Shown here piece by piece: positions 1 to 10,329 of a stretch of DNA of 64,000 nucleotides; within the stretch, counting starts at the first letter, position 1; the number at the start of each line of letters is the position of its first letter. The stretch comes from Prostheceraeus crozeri (taxonomy: Eukaryota; Platyhelminthes; Polycladida; Euryleptidae): the NCBI GenBank assembly GCA_907163375.1, contig CAJQUW010007478.1, positions 54,310 to 118,309 of the forward strand. The letters run 5' to 3'. The translations under genes and the position numbers were made by a program. The notes under the pieces were generated by a model. The model searched no databases, was not told the DNA's origin, and saw only the letters and a program-made list of their open reading frames with translations.

Positions 1-180
1 TTGGGAAGCGATTAACGAATACTGACGATAACTCACACGTGAAGGTGAATCAACAAATCCTGTTCATCTCAAATACTCCTTCGAACCTCCTTCCTCCCCA
101 AATCCTCCTTATGTACGTCATTCCTGCCCTGGCATGTTGAATTCCTCTCCAGGGAGCCACATGGCCCCCGGTTAAGAATC

Positions 181-310
181 ACTGCTTTAGACAGTCATTT
201 TATTGACAGATGGATCGGAAGAGGGGGTCCGATTGATTGGAGTCCTCGATCTCCTGAGCTCATGCCATGTGATTTTTTCTTATGGGGAGGTGTTCTCATG
301 TGTTTTTTTC
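181..310 (+). pseudogene. mariner/Tc-like transposase fragment
   Basis: A single frame from base 181 reads a short peptide containing DRWIGRGGPIDWSPRSPE followed by a P-C-D-F-F-L-W-G run. This matches the conserved block around the third catalytic aspartate of a widespread group of Tc1/mariner-superfamily transposases (R-W-I-G-R-G-G-P ... S-P-D-L-T-P-L-D-F-F-L-W-G). The aspartate of the SPDL motif is read as E here and the T-P-L-D part as M-P-C-D. No start codon, no upstream DNA-binding domain and no other catalytic motifs are visible on either side. I infer a small dead remnant of a DNA transposon. The block identity is fairly sure; the exact superfamily branch is not. Confidence 0.6.
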
Positions 311-1816
311 TTTTATTACAGTGTTCTTGAGTGAAGGAGGAACTTTCTGCAAGAAGTGACTTATCTAAAAAGCTCGTTTTAGTGATATTAAAAAATCATG
401 ACATGAAATTTATAGCATTATTTGTTCAAACAAGTACAAGTTGAGCTCTAAACATTTAATAGTTTTGACGGGGTGGGGGGATAGAAGTCTTATGGAGTTT
501 TCACCAACTTTTCCTTGGATCTGGAGATTCGTTAAAAAACGCAATAAAGAAATAAAAATGGCCATCGGTGATGATAAAAAGATTTCTTAAAAGAAATTAT
601 AAGTTTTATCCTAACTGTCAATGGGAATGTCTGATATACATACATATACATCAAAAAGAACTTAAATGCATATTCCATTACATAACTGAAGCATAAAGTA
701 CATGTACAGTACCAGTACATGTACTATCAAATACTATTGGATGAAATCAGGTCATCGTCAGGGAAAATTGAGCTTTTTAACAAGTTTCATTGTATTTTGG
801 TTAGGATACAGAAGCATATTTACGTGCGTACGATAAAAACCAAATTGAAATTGCAGAGGTCATGTCCGCTTGAAATATGAAATGACCCTGCCACACGTTT
901 CGATACCATCGATCACGTCAAATACACATACAATTAGATAGATATAATCAATAAAATTAAGCAGCGAGAAATAAACACATTTAGAAAAAAAATAAAAGTA
1001 TTGACTAAGTACACTTTTTGATGATATTGGCAGAAAAACGCTTCATAATAAAACATATAAAAAATACATGTATAAGTTAAAGTAACATTGAAAAAGTTAC
1101 TATGAGAAGTATTGCACTTATTATTTTTTAAATCTATTCGGAATGGGAACTAAGTTTTTTGGATCAATTAAATGACTAGATCAGGGAGGGGATCTCGGCC
1201 ACCTCAACTAGCTAATTGATTATAACCTGCTATCATGTTAAGTAGTGTGGAAATGTGAGTCTTGATTTTCTAGATTATTCACCAACTCGTATCTGCTGTC
1301 ATATTATGTACCATGTTTAACATTGTTTTCATTGTCCAAAGTTGCTTATTCATAAATTTCACGGTGAATGAAAGTTGATCAATTATATTCTGTTATCATT
1401 TGATAATTTGATTGCTTTGCTTTGTTCAAAGATTGTTCATATATTTCAAAAACGTTCATGTTGGTACAAAGTCACAAACTTTTGATGAGACAATGACACC
1501 TGTAATCTATTTTTCAGCAAATATCAATGTAATTGGAGATTAGTGGCAGTATGAACTAAATTATCGATGGACTGTTACGATGCTGGCAAGCCTATTACAA
1601 TAATTCAATCAACTGAAATTATGGACAGTTTTGGAAAGTAAGTTAGTACTGATACTTATCCTAATACTGTACGTGAAAGTAGTTTCCTAATAGACGTTAT
1701 TCTATGTTCGAGACTTATGTATGCGCGTCTCGATTTCCTTCATTTAAGTAGATAAGCTTCTTTATAGGCAATTATTCAATATGATACATAGGTATATGAA
1801 TTTACATTTCCAAGTG
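311..1816. other. AT-rich non-coding stretch
   Basis: I see no gene. A 26-bp near-palindrome built from GTACATGTAC lies at about 699-724. The rest is AT-rich sequence with short poly-A and poly-T runs and no convincing frame. Confidence 0.5.
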
Positions 1817-1922
1817 ATAGATATAGTACTTTAAATCGAGTGGTTTGAAAAATATAGCACGAGGACCGAAGGTCCTCGTGCTATTTTTTTCAAAGCACGA
1901 GATTTAAAGTACTATATCTGTC
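1817..1922. repeat. long foldback (inverted repeat, 3-bp loop)
   Basis: Two arms of roughly 50 bp pair around a GAA loop near 1867-1869. The inner 17 bp of each arm (AAATAGCACGAGGACC-type) pair almost perfectly and the outer part (GATATAGTACTTTAAA-type) pairs with a few mismatches. The word GAAAAATATAGCAC recurs at about 1980-1993 and 2163-2178. The arrangement looks like a foldback element or the end structure of a MITE. No coding sequence is involved. Confidence 0.7.
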
Positions 1923-2990
1923 TTAAAGCATGATATCGGAGTGCTATATTTTTCAGATGAAAAATATAGTGCGGTGATGAAAAATATAGCACGGCGATCA
2001 TAGACAACTTTGAAAATGTGATTCATATGGTATTTCTCTTCAAATCAAATCATCTGGCAACCATGAAATATAACAATGCGGTTATGCTATGCTTTATTAG
2101 AATTCAATTATTTGCCATCATACATGTATTATGTTAAAAAAGGATTTTAGATAAAGCATTGGGATGAAAAATATAGCACTATACAGCTATCGAATCGTGC
2201 TTTAATTTCTGGAACCAGTATATTATGAATATGACTATTGGTCGCTTTACTTTCACTATGTTCCCGAGAACGGCTTTTTGAAGAATGGTAGAACAATAAT
2301 GATATGTTCAGTTCTTTCGTGAAATGATGCTGCGCAAAACAGATTTATTCTTAACTTATTTACGAATTTGGTAGTTCTCTTCACATGGATAATATTCTTA
2401 TGCGAAAGTAAAAATAGAACTGGAAATCATAATATCAAGTATTGCTATCTAACGTAGTATTTATTATGTTAGTGATAGATCTAAAGATATTGTTTGAAAC
2501 GAACTAAATGGACTTAGGTTGTTTTCATACATGTATAGTAATCACATATTTTGCGATTACGTACTCGTTTCTTTAAATCCTCCCCCCGTAATCGCCCTAA
2601 CTCCCGTAACTTGTCGTTTTCAGGTCGCTATCATCAGCTGTAGCTCATACGGGAATTACAAATCAACCTTCTTCTTGGAACTATTCGGTCGGGAAACCTC
2701 TGACAACGGTGTACAATAAACTCCCAACGCAAACTTATTTGAGTCAGTTTATGAACTAATTTAATTGTTTTTCAATTATTGAGTGAATAAATCAACATTT
2801 TACCATATTTGATCTTCTTATGGATTTAATGAATGGGGTTGCATGACAGTTGTCGTGTTTAATGGATAATTGAAAATTATTATGAAAGTAAATAGGAATT
2901 AAAGAAAAAACGTTTATGTGAGTAAATTTCGTAACTTATAATAACGTAAAATGACACAGGTGAGACTTACGTAAGGATCGCGTCAGATTT
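1923..2990. other. Non-coding; satellites of the foldback, otherwise featureless
   Basis: The first 300 bases hold partial copies of the neighbouring foldback word (GAAAAATATAGCAC and GAAAAATATAGTGC). Beyond 2220 I see only AT-rich sequence. The 66-codon open stretch at 2519-2719 has no recognisable motif and looks like a chance frame. Confidence 0.4.
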
Positions 2991-3002
2991 TACGTGAGAA
3001 CT

Positions 3003-3041
3003 ACGCAAATTTTTGTGCCAATTTTTACACAAAAATTGCGT
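3003..3041. repeat. Hairpin with 15-bp arms
   Basis: ACGCAAATTTTTGTG is followed after a short AT spacer by its reverse complement with one change. Flanking sequence on both sides is rich in TTACGTAA-type words (2940-3100), so this may be the core of a small foldback MITE. Confidence 0.5.
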
Positions 3042-3044
3042 GAG

Positions 3045-4758
3045 AAGTGTAACTTATCGTAACATATGTTTTACGTAAACTAACGTGAGCTTGCCAAGCG
3101 GGACTCACTTTCATTAAACGAAAATTGATGGCTACTTTTGCCACAGTGATGCACGAATGCTTTCATATTCACCGACGAAATTTATGCGGATTTCGTAATC
3201 AACTTAAATCCTTATCAATGCTGTTCCTGAATTGCCCAATACGGTAGGACCTTAAAATCGTGGAAAGTCAGCAATCACCACCGCTTGGTTTGCTTTTTAT
3301 TCAATTTGACCTTCGCATTTCATGAATCACTGACATCATAATCACATTTTATTTGTTCCTCGGAGTTTGATTATAAATTGAAGGCCTCCTCACAGATGAT
3401 GCTCTATAATCACGATATAGAAATGATAAATCTAATAAGAGATGAAAATATATTGACATCAGTAACCACTCATTACGAGGAGGCGCACTTGGAAAGACAA
3501 CACTGGTTTCTCTTTTCCACCTGAATCTTGATAAAGGATCTTCCGAAGGAATGGATATTCAAGCGACTCTTCCTTAACTTTTAGCATTTTCATTTGTTCT
3601 ACTAATCAAATTATTATCAATTTTTGACGTTTCAATTTGTTTTTTGTTATTTTCCGATTGCTTCATCAGTAGATTTTCTTTAGATTTTAATCATGTCTTT
3701 TACTTGTAGCCTATAACAATGAATAAGACATGGGACATGTTGCTGCAATAATTGTAGTAGCAAGTTGTCACTTAATCCATGACTGCCTTTAGCAAAGGAA
3801 AAAGATTATCAAAATTTTTCCAGAAAGAGTTCACAATTCTCCGAAAAAGCACTACTGAATCGATTTTCGCAAAGCATGTAAAGAATGTACAGAATCCACA
3901 CCAATAGCCATTGATGCTACGTGTCGTAGGTGAACAATTTCAATCACTAGCAGTTGATATTGCAGCTGTTACTGACAGTTGCTTATTCTTGCGGGAGTTT
4001 TGTAATTCTGCAGTCACTTCTTGACTGGGTCCAGAATCTTCCTTCAATAGATTCCCTGTATGAATGAGCGTATTAGAGTACTGGATAATTATTAACAACT
4101 TGTTTCGCGGTTTTATCCAGATGTGTACAAACAATCGTCATTAGTCAAAGTACCAAAGACACTGGCCTCCAGTCCAGTACATGGTATGGGAGTTGAACGT
4201 CCCTTAGATATCTTACATTAATCATAGATGTCCCTGCTGATATGAACATGTTAAAAAACGCATGATCTCCTAGGCAGGAGGAGCGGAGGCTAACTGAAAA
4301 TCTCCGGCTTCATCGCATTCAGTTGCATATAAGTTGTTTGAACAATGGAGCTGGTTTCTGCAAAGAACTCATAAGAGTATCAAAAGATTTTGAAAGCAAA
4401 GCAGTTTACAACATGAACTTGGTGTTTTTGAAATGTAATAAATTAAACAAATAGTTATAAAACAGAACTGATAAGTAGCCATTTACTGGTGAAAATATTT
4501 CTTCACTTGATGTGTCGTTGAATTATGAGCTTCAGAAAATCAGTCAACGTATTAGCTCCGTCCCTAGTGATTTTGAATTTACAAACAATCTTATCTACAA
4601 AGTATAACTTGTAAACTTATTAAATACAAACTTGTAATAGGAAAAATAATCTGATACATTTTGTGAATTGTAAACTCATTCAAATCAGTTGTAATATCAA
4701 ATAATGAATCTCGTCTACACTACAAAAAGCATTCAATCCTTAAAGATCACATTCATTT
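3045..4758. other. Non-coding stretch
   Basis: No gene, repeat or RNA that I can support. The short minus-strand frame at 3940-4134 has no motif. Confidence 0.4.
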
Positions 4759-4812
4759 TTAACCCTTCTATTGCGCACATATTTTCCAAACGTCCTTTGC
4801 GCACATAGGGAC
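4759..4812 (+). repeat. Possible piggyBac-like element end (TTAA-CCC)
   Basis: TTAA at 4759-4762 is followed by CCCTTCTATTGCGCAC, then TTTTCCAAACG and a second GCGCACATAGGGAC. A tetranucleotide TTAA followed by CCC is the usual start of piggyBac-type inverted repeats. A related GCGCA-containing end in the opposite orientation sits at 24,380-24,400, too far away to be its partner. Only one end is visible, so this may be a fragment. Confidence 0.35.
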
Positions 4813-5184
4813 AGAGCGTCCCATGCCTTTATCCTTTCCTTAACGCAGCATATTTTGCCTTGCGATGAATAATATGTCTAATTAATACCCCTGAAATGCT
4901 AAAATATGTAATTATGATTGTCAAGCATCATTCAAGCATATTTATAATATTGCAATATACGTCATGTACGTTTACAAAAAACAGCTCATTAAGATAAAAA
5001 ATCTTTATTCCAGTTTTTTATTCCAATTTGTGTTTTCAGCAGTTATCACATGTAGTTTTGATGTTGAAGAATGACTTTTGCACACAAACATGCGACACGA
5101 GCTGCACGACACGCTCAGTGCAAAGAGAACACCTACCTCGATCTGCGGTTTCCGAGGTTTGTTGCACAATTTGGGGTCGTTCTA

Positions 5185-5275
5185 TTCCGCTTGCATGCAT
5201 AGCTCTGCGAACACTCCCAGTAAAAAATGTATGGTTGGACCGACCGCGACCCAACCTCGACGAGTTGGCTGAGAT
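5185..5275 (-). repeat. Dispersed motif shared with 13.2 kb
   Basis: On the minus strand a tract with GGTCCAACC, then TTTTTTACTGGGAGTGTTCG matches 13,215-13,258 on the plus strand (GGTTGGCCCAAC then TTTTTTACTGGGCGTTTG). Both copies lie close to the outer ends of a candidate gene. It could be the end of a repeat family. No coding function is inferred. Confidence 0.4.
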
Positions 5276-5484
5276 GCGATTTTTAAAACTGTGTTCTCTC
5301 GGTAGCTTTGTGTCCAAAACACTGTAAAAATACAAAAGAAATCTTCATGAATTATGTTGTGTGCATTAAAATTCATATTCTTAAGAGGCGGCGGGACGTT
5401 GGTTTTATTAAGGCTTGTCGAAGCTTGCTAATAGGGATGGCATCGACGCTCATCAGCCGCGACATTCGGTAAGTAGGAATTATC

Positions 5485-5568
5485 ATAGAGTAGGGATAGG
5501 CAAAAAAGTGTCTGCATACACTGAAAATTTTTATATCAAAAGATTCAGTTTTTTGCGGAGATTACGTT
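5485..5568 (+). repeat. ~85-bp dispersed repeat, inverted copy at 16.7 kb
   Basis: This tract, including TAGAGTAGGGATA and the run GAAAATTTTTATATCAAAAG then ATTCAGTTTTTTGCG, is present in reverse complement at 16,664-16,762. The similarity stops sharply at both ends. It shows that the open frame starting at 5415 runs through repetitive DNA, so the upstream half of that frame is not a conserved exon. Confidence 0.75.
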
Positions 5569-5588
5569 CCCGCCCTAGTAGCCCAGCC

Positions 5589-5658
5589 ATGGACACAGAA
5601 TCCATGATCGATGATTCCAATAAATCCATGGAAAATTCAAAATTGAAAATCATTGTTG
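5589..5658 (+). CDS. Candidate first coding exon of a small gene
   Basis: An ATG in a strong eukaryotic context (GCCATGG) opens a 23-codon acidic stretch beginning MDTESMIDDSNKSMEN and ending in KLKIIV, then reaches a consensus splice donor (G|GTAAGC) in phase 1. The 3' end of this stretch and its donor are included in a 193-bp tandem duplication, so an identical second donor lies at about 5852. A phase-compatible terminal exon is at 12,791-12,951 on the same strand. Joined, they would give a protein of about 76 residues. I do not recognise the protein. The case rests on start context, donor and phase; no transcript evidence exists here, and more exons could lie between. The intron would contain a Penelope-like fragment and a hAT MITE. 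Confidence 0.3.
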
Positions 5659-6021
5659 GTAAGCATGTTTAATGATTGGAAAGCTTATATGCATTGTGAA
5701 AATACATCGATCACCATTATTGAACCAAAAATACGCAATTATAATATCTTAAAAACTTGCATTGATGATTCATGCATAAATCTCGGTTGAACATTGATGA
5801 TAAATTCGCATTGATAAAATAAAGATTATTCAAAATTGAAAATCATTGTTGGTAAGCATGTTTAATGATTGGAAAGCTTATGTGCATTGTCAAAATACGT
5901 CGATTATCATTATTGAACCAAAAATACGCAATTATAATATCTTAAAAACTTGCATTGATGATTCATGCATAAATCTCGGTTGAACATTGATGATAAATTC
6001 GATATATATTCGATATAAATT
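5636..6021. repeat. Tandem duplication, two 193-bp units
   Basis: The unit 5636-5828 is repeated at 5829-6021 with few changes (for example TTATATGCATTGTG versus TTATGTGCATTGTC). The second unit diverges near its end, where GATATATATTCGATAT is inserted. The duplication includes a splice-donor-like GGTAAGCATG in both units. Confidence 0.9.
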
Positions 6022-6029
6022 GATATAAT

Positions 6030-9015
6030 AAAGATTATTCTTTTCAATTCTTACAGTATTCCCGGGTTGAAAAAACCGAGATAATTTATCTAATATATGA
6101 CTGATGGTGATAAATTTTACAAATATTAGATAATTGTCTTATAAAACAATCAAATACTGCATATTTGATATTTTTTAATAATTTTTGAAACATCTTTGAC
6201 TATTATTTGACAAATATTATCATAATCACCTAAATGTTCATATCTGAAACATTTTACAAATATTTATAAATTAATTTGTCGATGTAACAAAAACATTCCT
6301 GCATACTTATGTAATTGTTAGCATTAAACAGTGCAGTAAGCGGACTTCTGAAATCATCTGTTTAGCTACATGATAACAATGTTTACGTCAAATGATTGAA
6401 AAATCACAACTTTTTATCACTAGCCAGCAGCTGGTGTCAAAACGGAACCGAATCTCCAAGACAAACACGTGAACAATGGAATTGAACTTGAACAGTGTAA
6501 CTTGCACTAGCGAAGTCGATGAACATGCAGTTTGATTTCACAGACAAGCACAATAAATAGCAGCACCCATATTCCCCATACTTCATTAATAATTGCAGCT
6601 CTACATTAATATGAGAGTTTGTTTCTTCCTTGCTGCCTTCAGTCGAGGACTTCTATATAATACGATCGAGTGACGTTATAACAACATCAATCTTGCCTTA
6701 CACGTAGGATCATTGCTTTATAGAGTTACTCACGCATAGTGTGCGCGTGTCCTCGCCGTCTTTGGCGCGCGTTGACTTACTTTGCGTTTTTTTTAACAAT
6801 GCGTGACCTTACTGTCTGGCCATACTGCTGCGCTCGTTTCGATATGCGTTCCTCAGTCGAACAGAAGGGCTGTGAATTGTAAAGCTTTCACTGGATGTGC
6901 CAACGACTTTTCATGCTGATTCTTTACATCGGTAAACTATGGTTTCGTGAAGCTTCTTCGAATTAAACGAAATATGATATAGAAGTGTGAATCGAATACC
7001 TGTGTGACTCAATTTCTGCCGATTCTCTCAAGTTTACGCGCTGGTAAGAATAGAGCGGAGGCCACGTAAAAGAAGGTAAGACGATCACTCATGCTACAAA
7101 CCAAGTTATTATTCCATGAAGTGTGAGTTAAATTGTATTTTAGCTGTAAGCGTACACCTTCATGGTCTCCTTTTTGAAATAATGTGCTTGAGATTGAAAA
7201 AAATTTAGCATTTTTTCTAGACCTACCGGTGCTAAAGTTTTTGATTTAAAAACAATGAATATTTTTCTGAAATTCAGCAGGAAAGTTCAAGCGTCGCATC
7301 ATTATCAGCGTGATCATTTTTATACTGTGCTTCAATTGAGGGTTCCATTTCTTTTTCTCACTCTGACCCGGGTTTCATTCGGGAATAGATATTGGAGAAT
7401 GTGACACGGCTGTTTTAGATTGGGTAGGAATTCAAAAACATCTTATGTTTTACTCCTTGTTCATCCGGCAGATGTAGTGCGTACTAGGTTTACAGCATCA
7501 AGGTTTCAGGTAGTATCAGGCAAGGAAACTAAGTAGGCCAATTGATAGAGGGTAACATTATAAATTGGAAATTAGTAAGATTTCTGCAATTTTTTAAGTG
7601 TCATGCTAAAATCATGAATTAATGAAATTGAAAAACATGATATTATAATATACTATAAAATGAACCATCACATGAGGTCTTCAAATGAAACTTTATTTTC
7701 TCAACCACTGAAACGAATTTTAATGAGCACATTCTGCGGTCATGACTCAAAATAATTCAGAAAGCAGCGCCACTGTACTCGGTTTATACAGCATGTTTGA
7801 GACGGATAGTAGGTGGATACTTGCTTTTTTTAGATGAGGCTGCATGAATCCAAATGGTCCCATCCCCTGATTAAGAAATAGGGCTCAAGCTAGCTACATT
7901 AGACGGCTGACCAAATGGACCTCATTTGTGATTTATAGCTGGTTATAAAAGTAAGTCGTTTAATTTTCATAACGACTGATATGTCAGAGCTTCCGAATGT
8001 TTTGTAATCCTGGATATTTTGTGGCAAATGATATTGATCGGCAGTCGCGGGTATAATACTGAGTCTATTGTGAAGTACTTATGTTGCATTCTTAATATTT
8101 TTTTGAATTGTGTTTGCATGCAATACATTATTATAATTATGTCCGCTTCTATTTGTTGAATATCTATTTTATACTTCCTACTTATTGTCAAAGTGAATGT
8201 ATTTTGAACCAGTCCTCAGTATGTGGATTGTGCCATGTAAGTCATCATGTAATTTGTGTCACAATATATGTGTTCTCTGTTATGACAATCATATACTACC
8301 GGTATCTACTTAGTTTGGGGGAGGAGTGTACAGTCACAGCCACTGGTTGACTGGATTATTATCACCTCGCTAGAATTCAATAATAATCAATAACTTGATA
8401 CAGTAATGTGTAATACAATAACTGGAATTCAGTAATATTTTGATGAAAACATTTTAAACATATTCATCACTCAAAAATTTTAAATTGATAAGATTTCAAT
8501 ACCGCGTTGAACCAGCCCTTGCTCCCAAGACTATGAATTCACTGTCACATATTCAACCAGTATTTAACAGAATTCTGTGGTGACTATTTGGCACCACACA
8601 TTTTAATTGTCTAATTAATTGCTTTTACTTTGACTACAACCAATTAAGTCTTCTATGAAATCCTCGCACGACGACTTACAGTCGTTGGCAGCTCAGAACT
8701 AATTTATAACGAAGTTATCTAAGGATCACTTATCAAAAGTAGCGGGCACTATAACAGATCTTTGGTCTTCATATGCGTCTCTAAATTAGTTTAGACAACT
8801 AAGAAGTATCTCAGTCATAATGAATTTATTGGTCATTCTTATTTGCGAATGATTGTAGAATTTAAATTTAAAAATTAAATACCATGACTGCAGCCTCCAA
8901 AAATTGATATTGATAGAGAGCATGTAACTTCGCATAACAGGGATGAAAATCTTTAGCGGATACGCGTTTCCGTCAGTGTCCCTTGAAAGGCTATAATGAA
9001 TTTTTTTAATTTTCT
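6030..9015. other. Non-coding; possible intron
   Basis: A good acceptor-like TTCTTACAG ends near 6056 but is followed by no long open frame. The interval 6720-6880 is richer in CG dinucleotides than its surroundings. The remainder is AT-rich. The two overlapping short frames on opposite strands near 7967-8350 show no motif. Confidence 0.4.
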
Positions 9016-9020
9016 ATTTA

Positions 9021-9059
9021 GGGCCCACGGAATTCTAGAGGATTCCGTGTTAGGGCCCT
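9021..9059. repeat. Palindrome bounded by GGGCCC
   Basis: GGGCCCACGGAATTC and its near reverse complement (GGATTCCGTGTTAGGGCCC) form a hairpin with a short loop. It lies about 30 bp beyond the point where the Penelope-like reading frame stops, so it may mark the piece of DNA that interrupted that element. Confidence 0.6.
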
Positions 9060-9086
9060 TCAAAAGTTGATTTTTTGTCAGAGCCC

Positions 9087-10327
9087 CTAACTGCCCTGTG
9101 ATAATAGGAAATGTATGGCTTCTTTTAACTTCTGTTTATCAAAACAGTGATAACCATTATATTTTTTCATTGAGCAAAAGGACTTATCATATCCAATGCA
9201 AATAAATTTTCTATTTGAGGAATTAAACACCAAATCCATAATAGCGAATATGTGATCTTCAATCAATTTTTGATCAAGATTCGTATACATGTATAAGGTT
9301 GAAAAATCGAAAACTTGCAATGAATGAACTTGTGTCGAATTTAATCTATGTAGAAATTCTTGTGTGGACTTTATACTCCAGAAGCAATCGAAACCGCTGT
9401 TTCTCTTGATTGCCATACAATATCTCTGAAAATTGTCACGCAAAATACTTAAGGCTGAATTTACTTTGATGGAAAGCTTTTTCGATGTGCATTGTCGTGC
9501 TCCTGCTAGCATATGAATCTAAATTTGAATGGAGTTTTGTGAAATTTTGGAATCCAATATAATTTTGGTAATTTTCTGTCTTTGTCACAGACAGATAGTT
9601 TAAACTCGCTTTTCATAATTGTTGTGTGTTGCTCAATTACATTCTGCGCTAAAATTTGCTCTGGACCATAGGTATCATTACCCGATATGTTCGACGTGGA
9701 AATATCAATTCCCAAATCGGCTAAGAGAATTTGGAGATAAAACTTTTTGCAAATGAAGGCATAATTATTAGATGCTTTATCAACTGGCGTAATTATGACG
9801 TCATTCTGCAATTCTTTCAGATTTTTACCCATTTTGACATTAATCTTGTGTCGATTACTGTGTGCGCGAAATCTATTCGAGGATTTCTTGGCAAGATATA
9901 TTCGATCTTTAATCAGTGCCATGATTCTTGATTTCCACGCTGAGAATAAAGTAGCCTCAAGCTTCTCTTTCTTACTTATTTTTGTAATATGCTCATCTAA
10001 TGAATTACTAATTTGAGTTGTTATGGCACTCCAACTAAGGCTTTTGGGGATTCTGTGTTTGGTACCAAAACTGAAGAGTTGACGTAAGTCTTCATCATCT
10101 ACAATATCCAGATCACCCGTTATTACGTGACCATAATGTGGGTAAACAAAAGATTGCCTCTTGCTACATGAGCATGTATTGTTCATGATGTGCATCACAT
10201 CCTGAAACTTTAGGTTATTCAAAAAACGCCCATAATTGCAAAACTTCAATGCAGTGGGTTTATCTAATTTATAGAATGTTTTCGGTGGATAACGTTCTTG
10301 AATTGTGTTTGGAATTAGCTTGCACAC
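9087..10327 (-). pseudogene. Penelope-like element reverse transcriptase, N-terminal part
   Basis: Two overlapping minus-strand frames, 10327 to 9506 and 9512 to 9087, together read the amino-terminal half of a Penelope-like element polymerase. Diagnostic blocks are ITPVDKASNNYAFICKKFY in the first frame, then LPKLYWIPKFHKTPFKFRFI, followed after a frameshift near 9510 by AGARQCTSKKLSI and by FDFSTLY-x-YTNLDQ, the block holding the first catalytic aspartate. The frame ends at EAIHFLLSQGS, just before the motif that would precede the second catalytic aspartates, and no GIY-YIG endonuclease follows. The family uses a telomerase-like reverse transcriptase plus a GIY-YIG nuclease for target-primed copying. 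Here the element is frameshifted and cut off, hence dead. The first residues (a conserved basic and cysteine-containing leader, NTCSCSKRQSF) are included. Family assignment is firm; the lineage is not determined. Confidence 0.85.
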
Positions 10328-10329
10328 AC

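Noticed and set aside
5028-5335. Overlapping 99-codon frames on opposite strands
   Set aside because: Mutually exclusive, no motif, and part is a dispersed motif shared with 13.2 kb.
5415-5672. An 85-codon open frame read as one gene
   Set aside because: Its middle (5485-5568) is a dispersed repeat with an inverted copy at 16.7 kb, and the end runs through a splice-donor-like site. Only the 3' part from 5589 is kept as an exon candidate.
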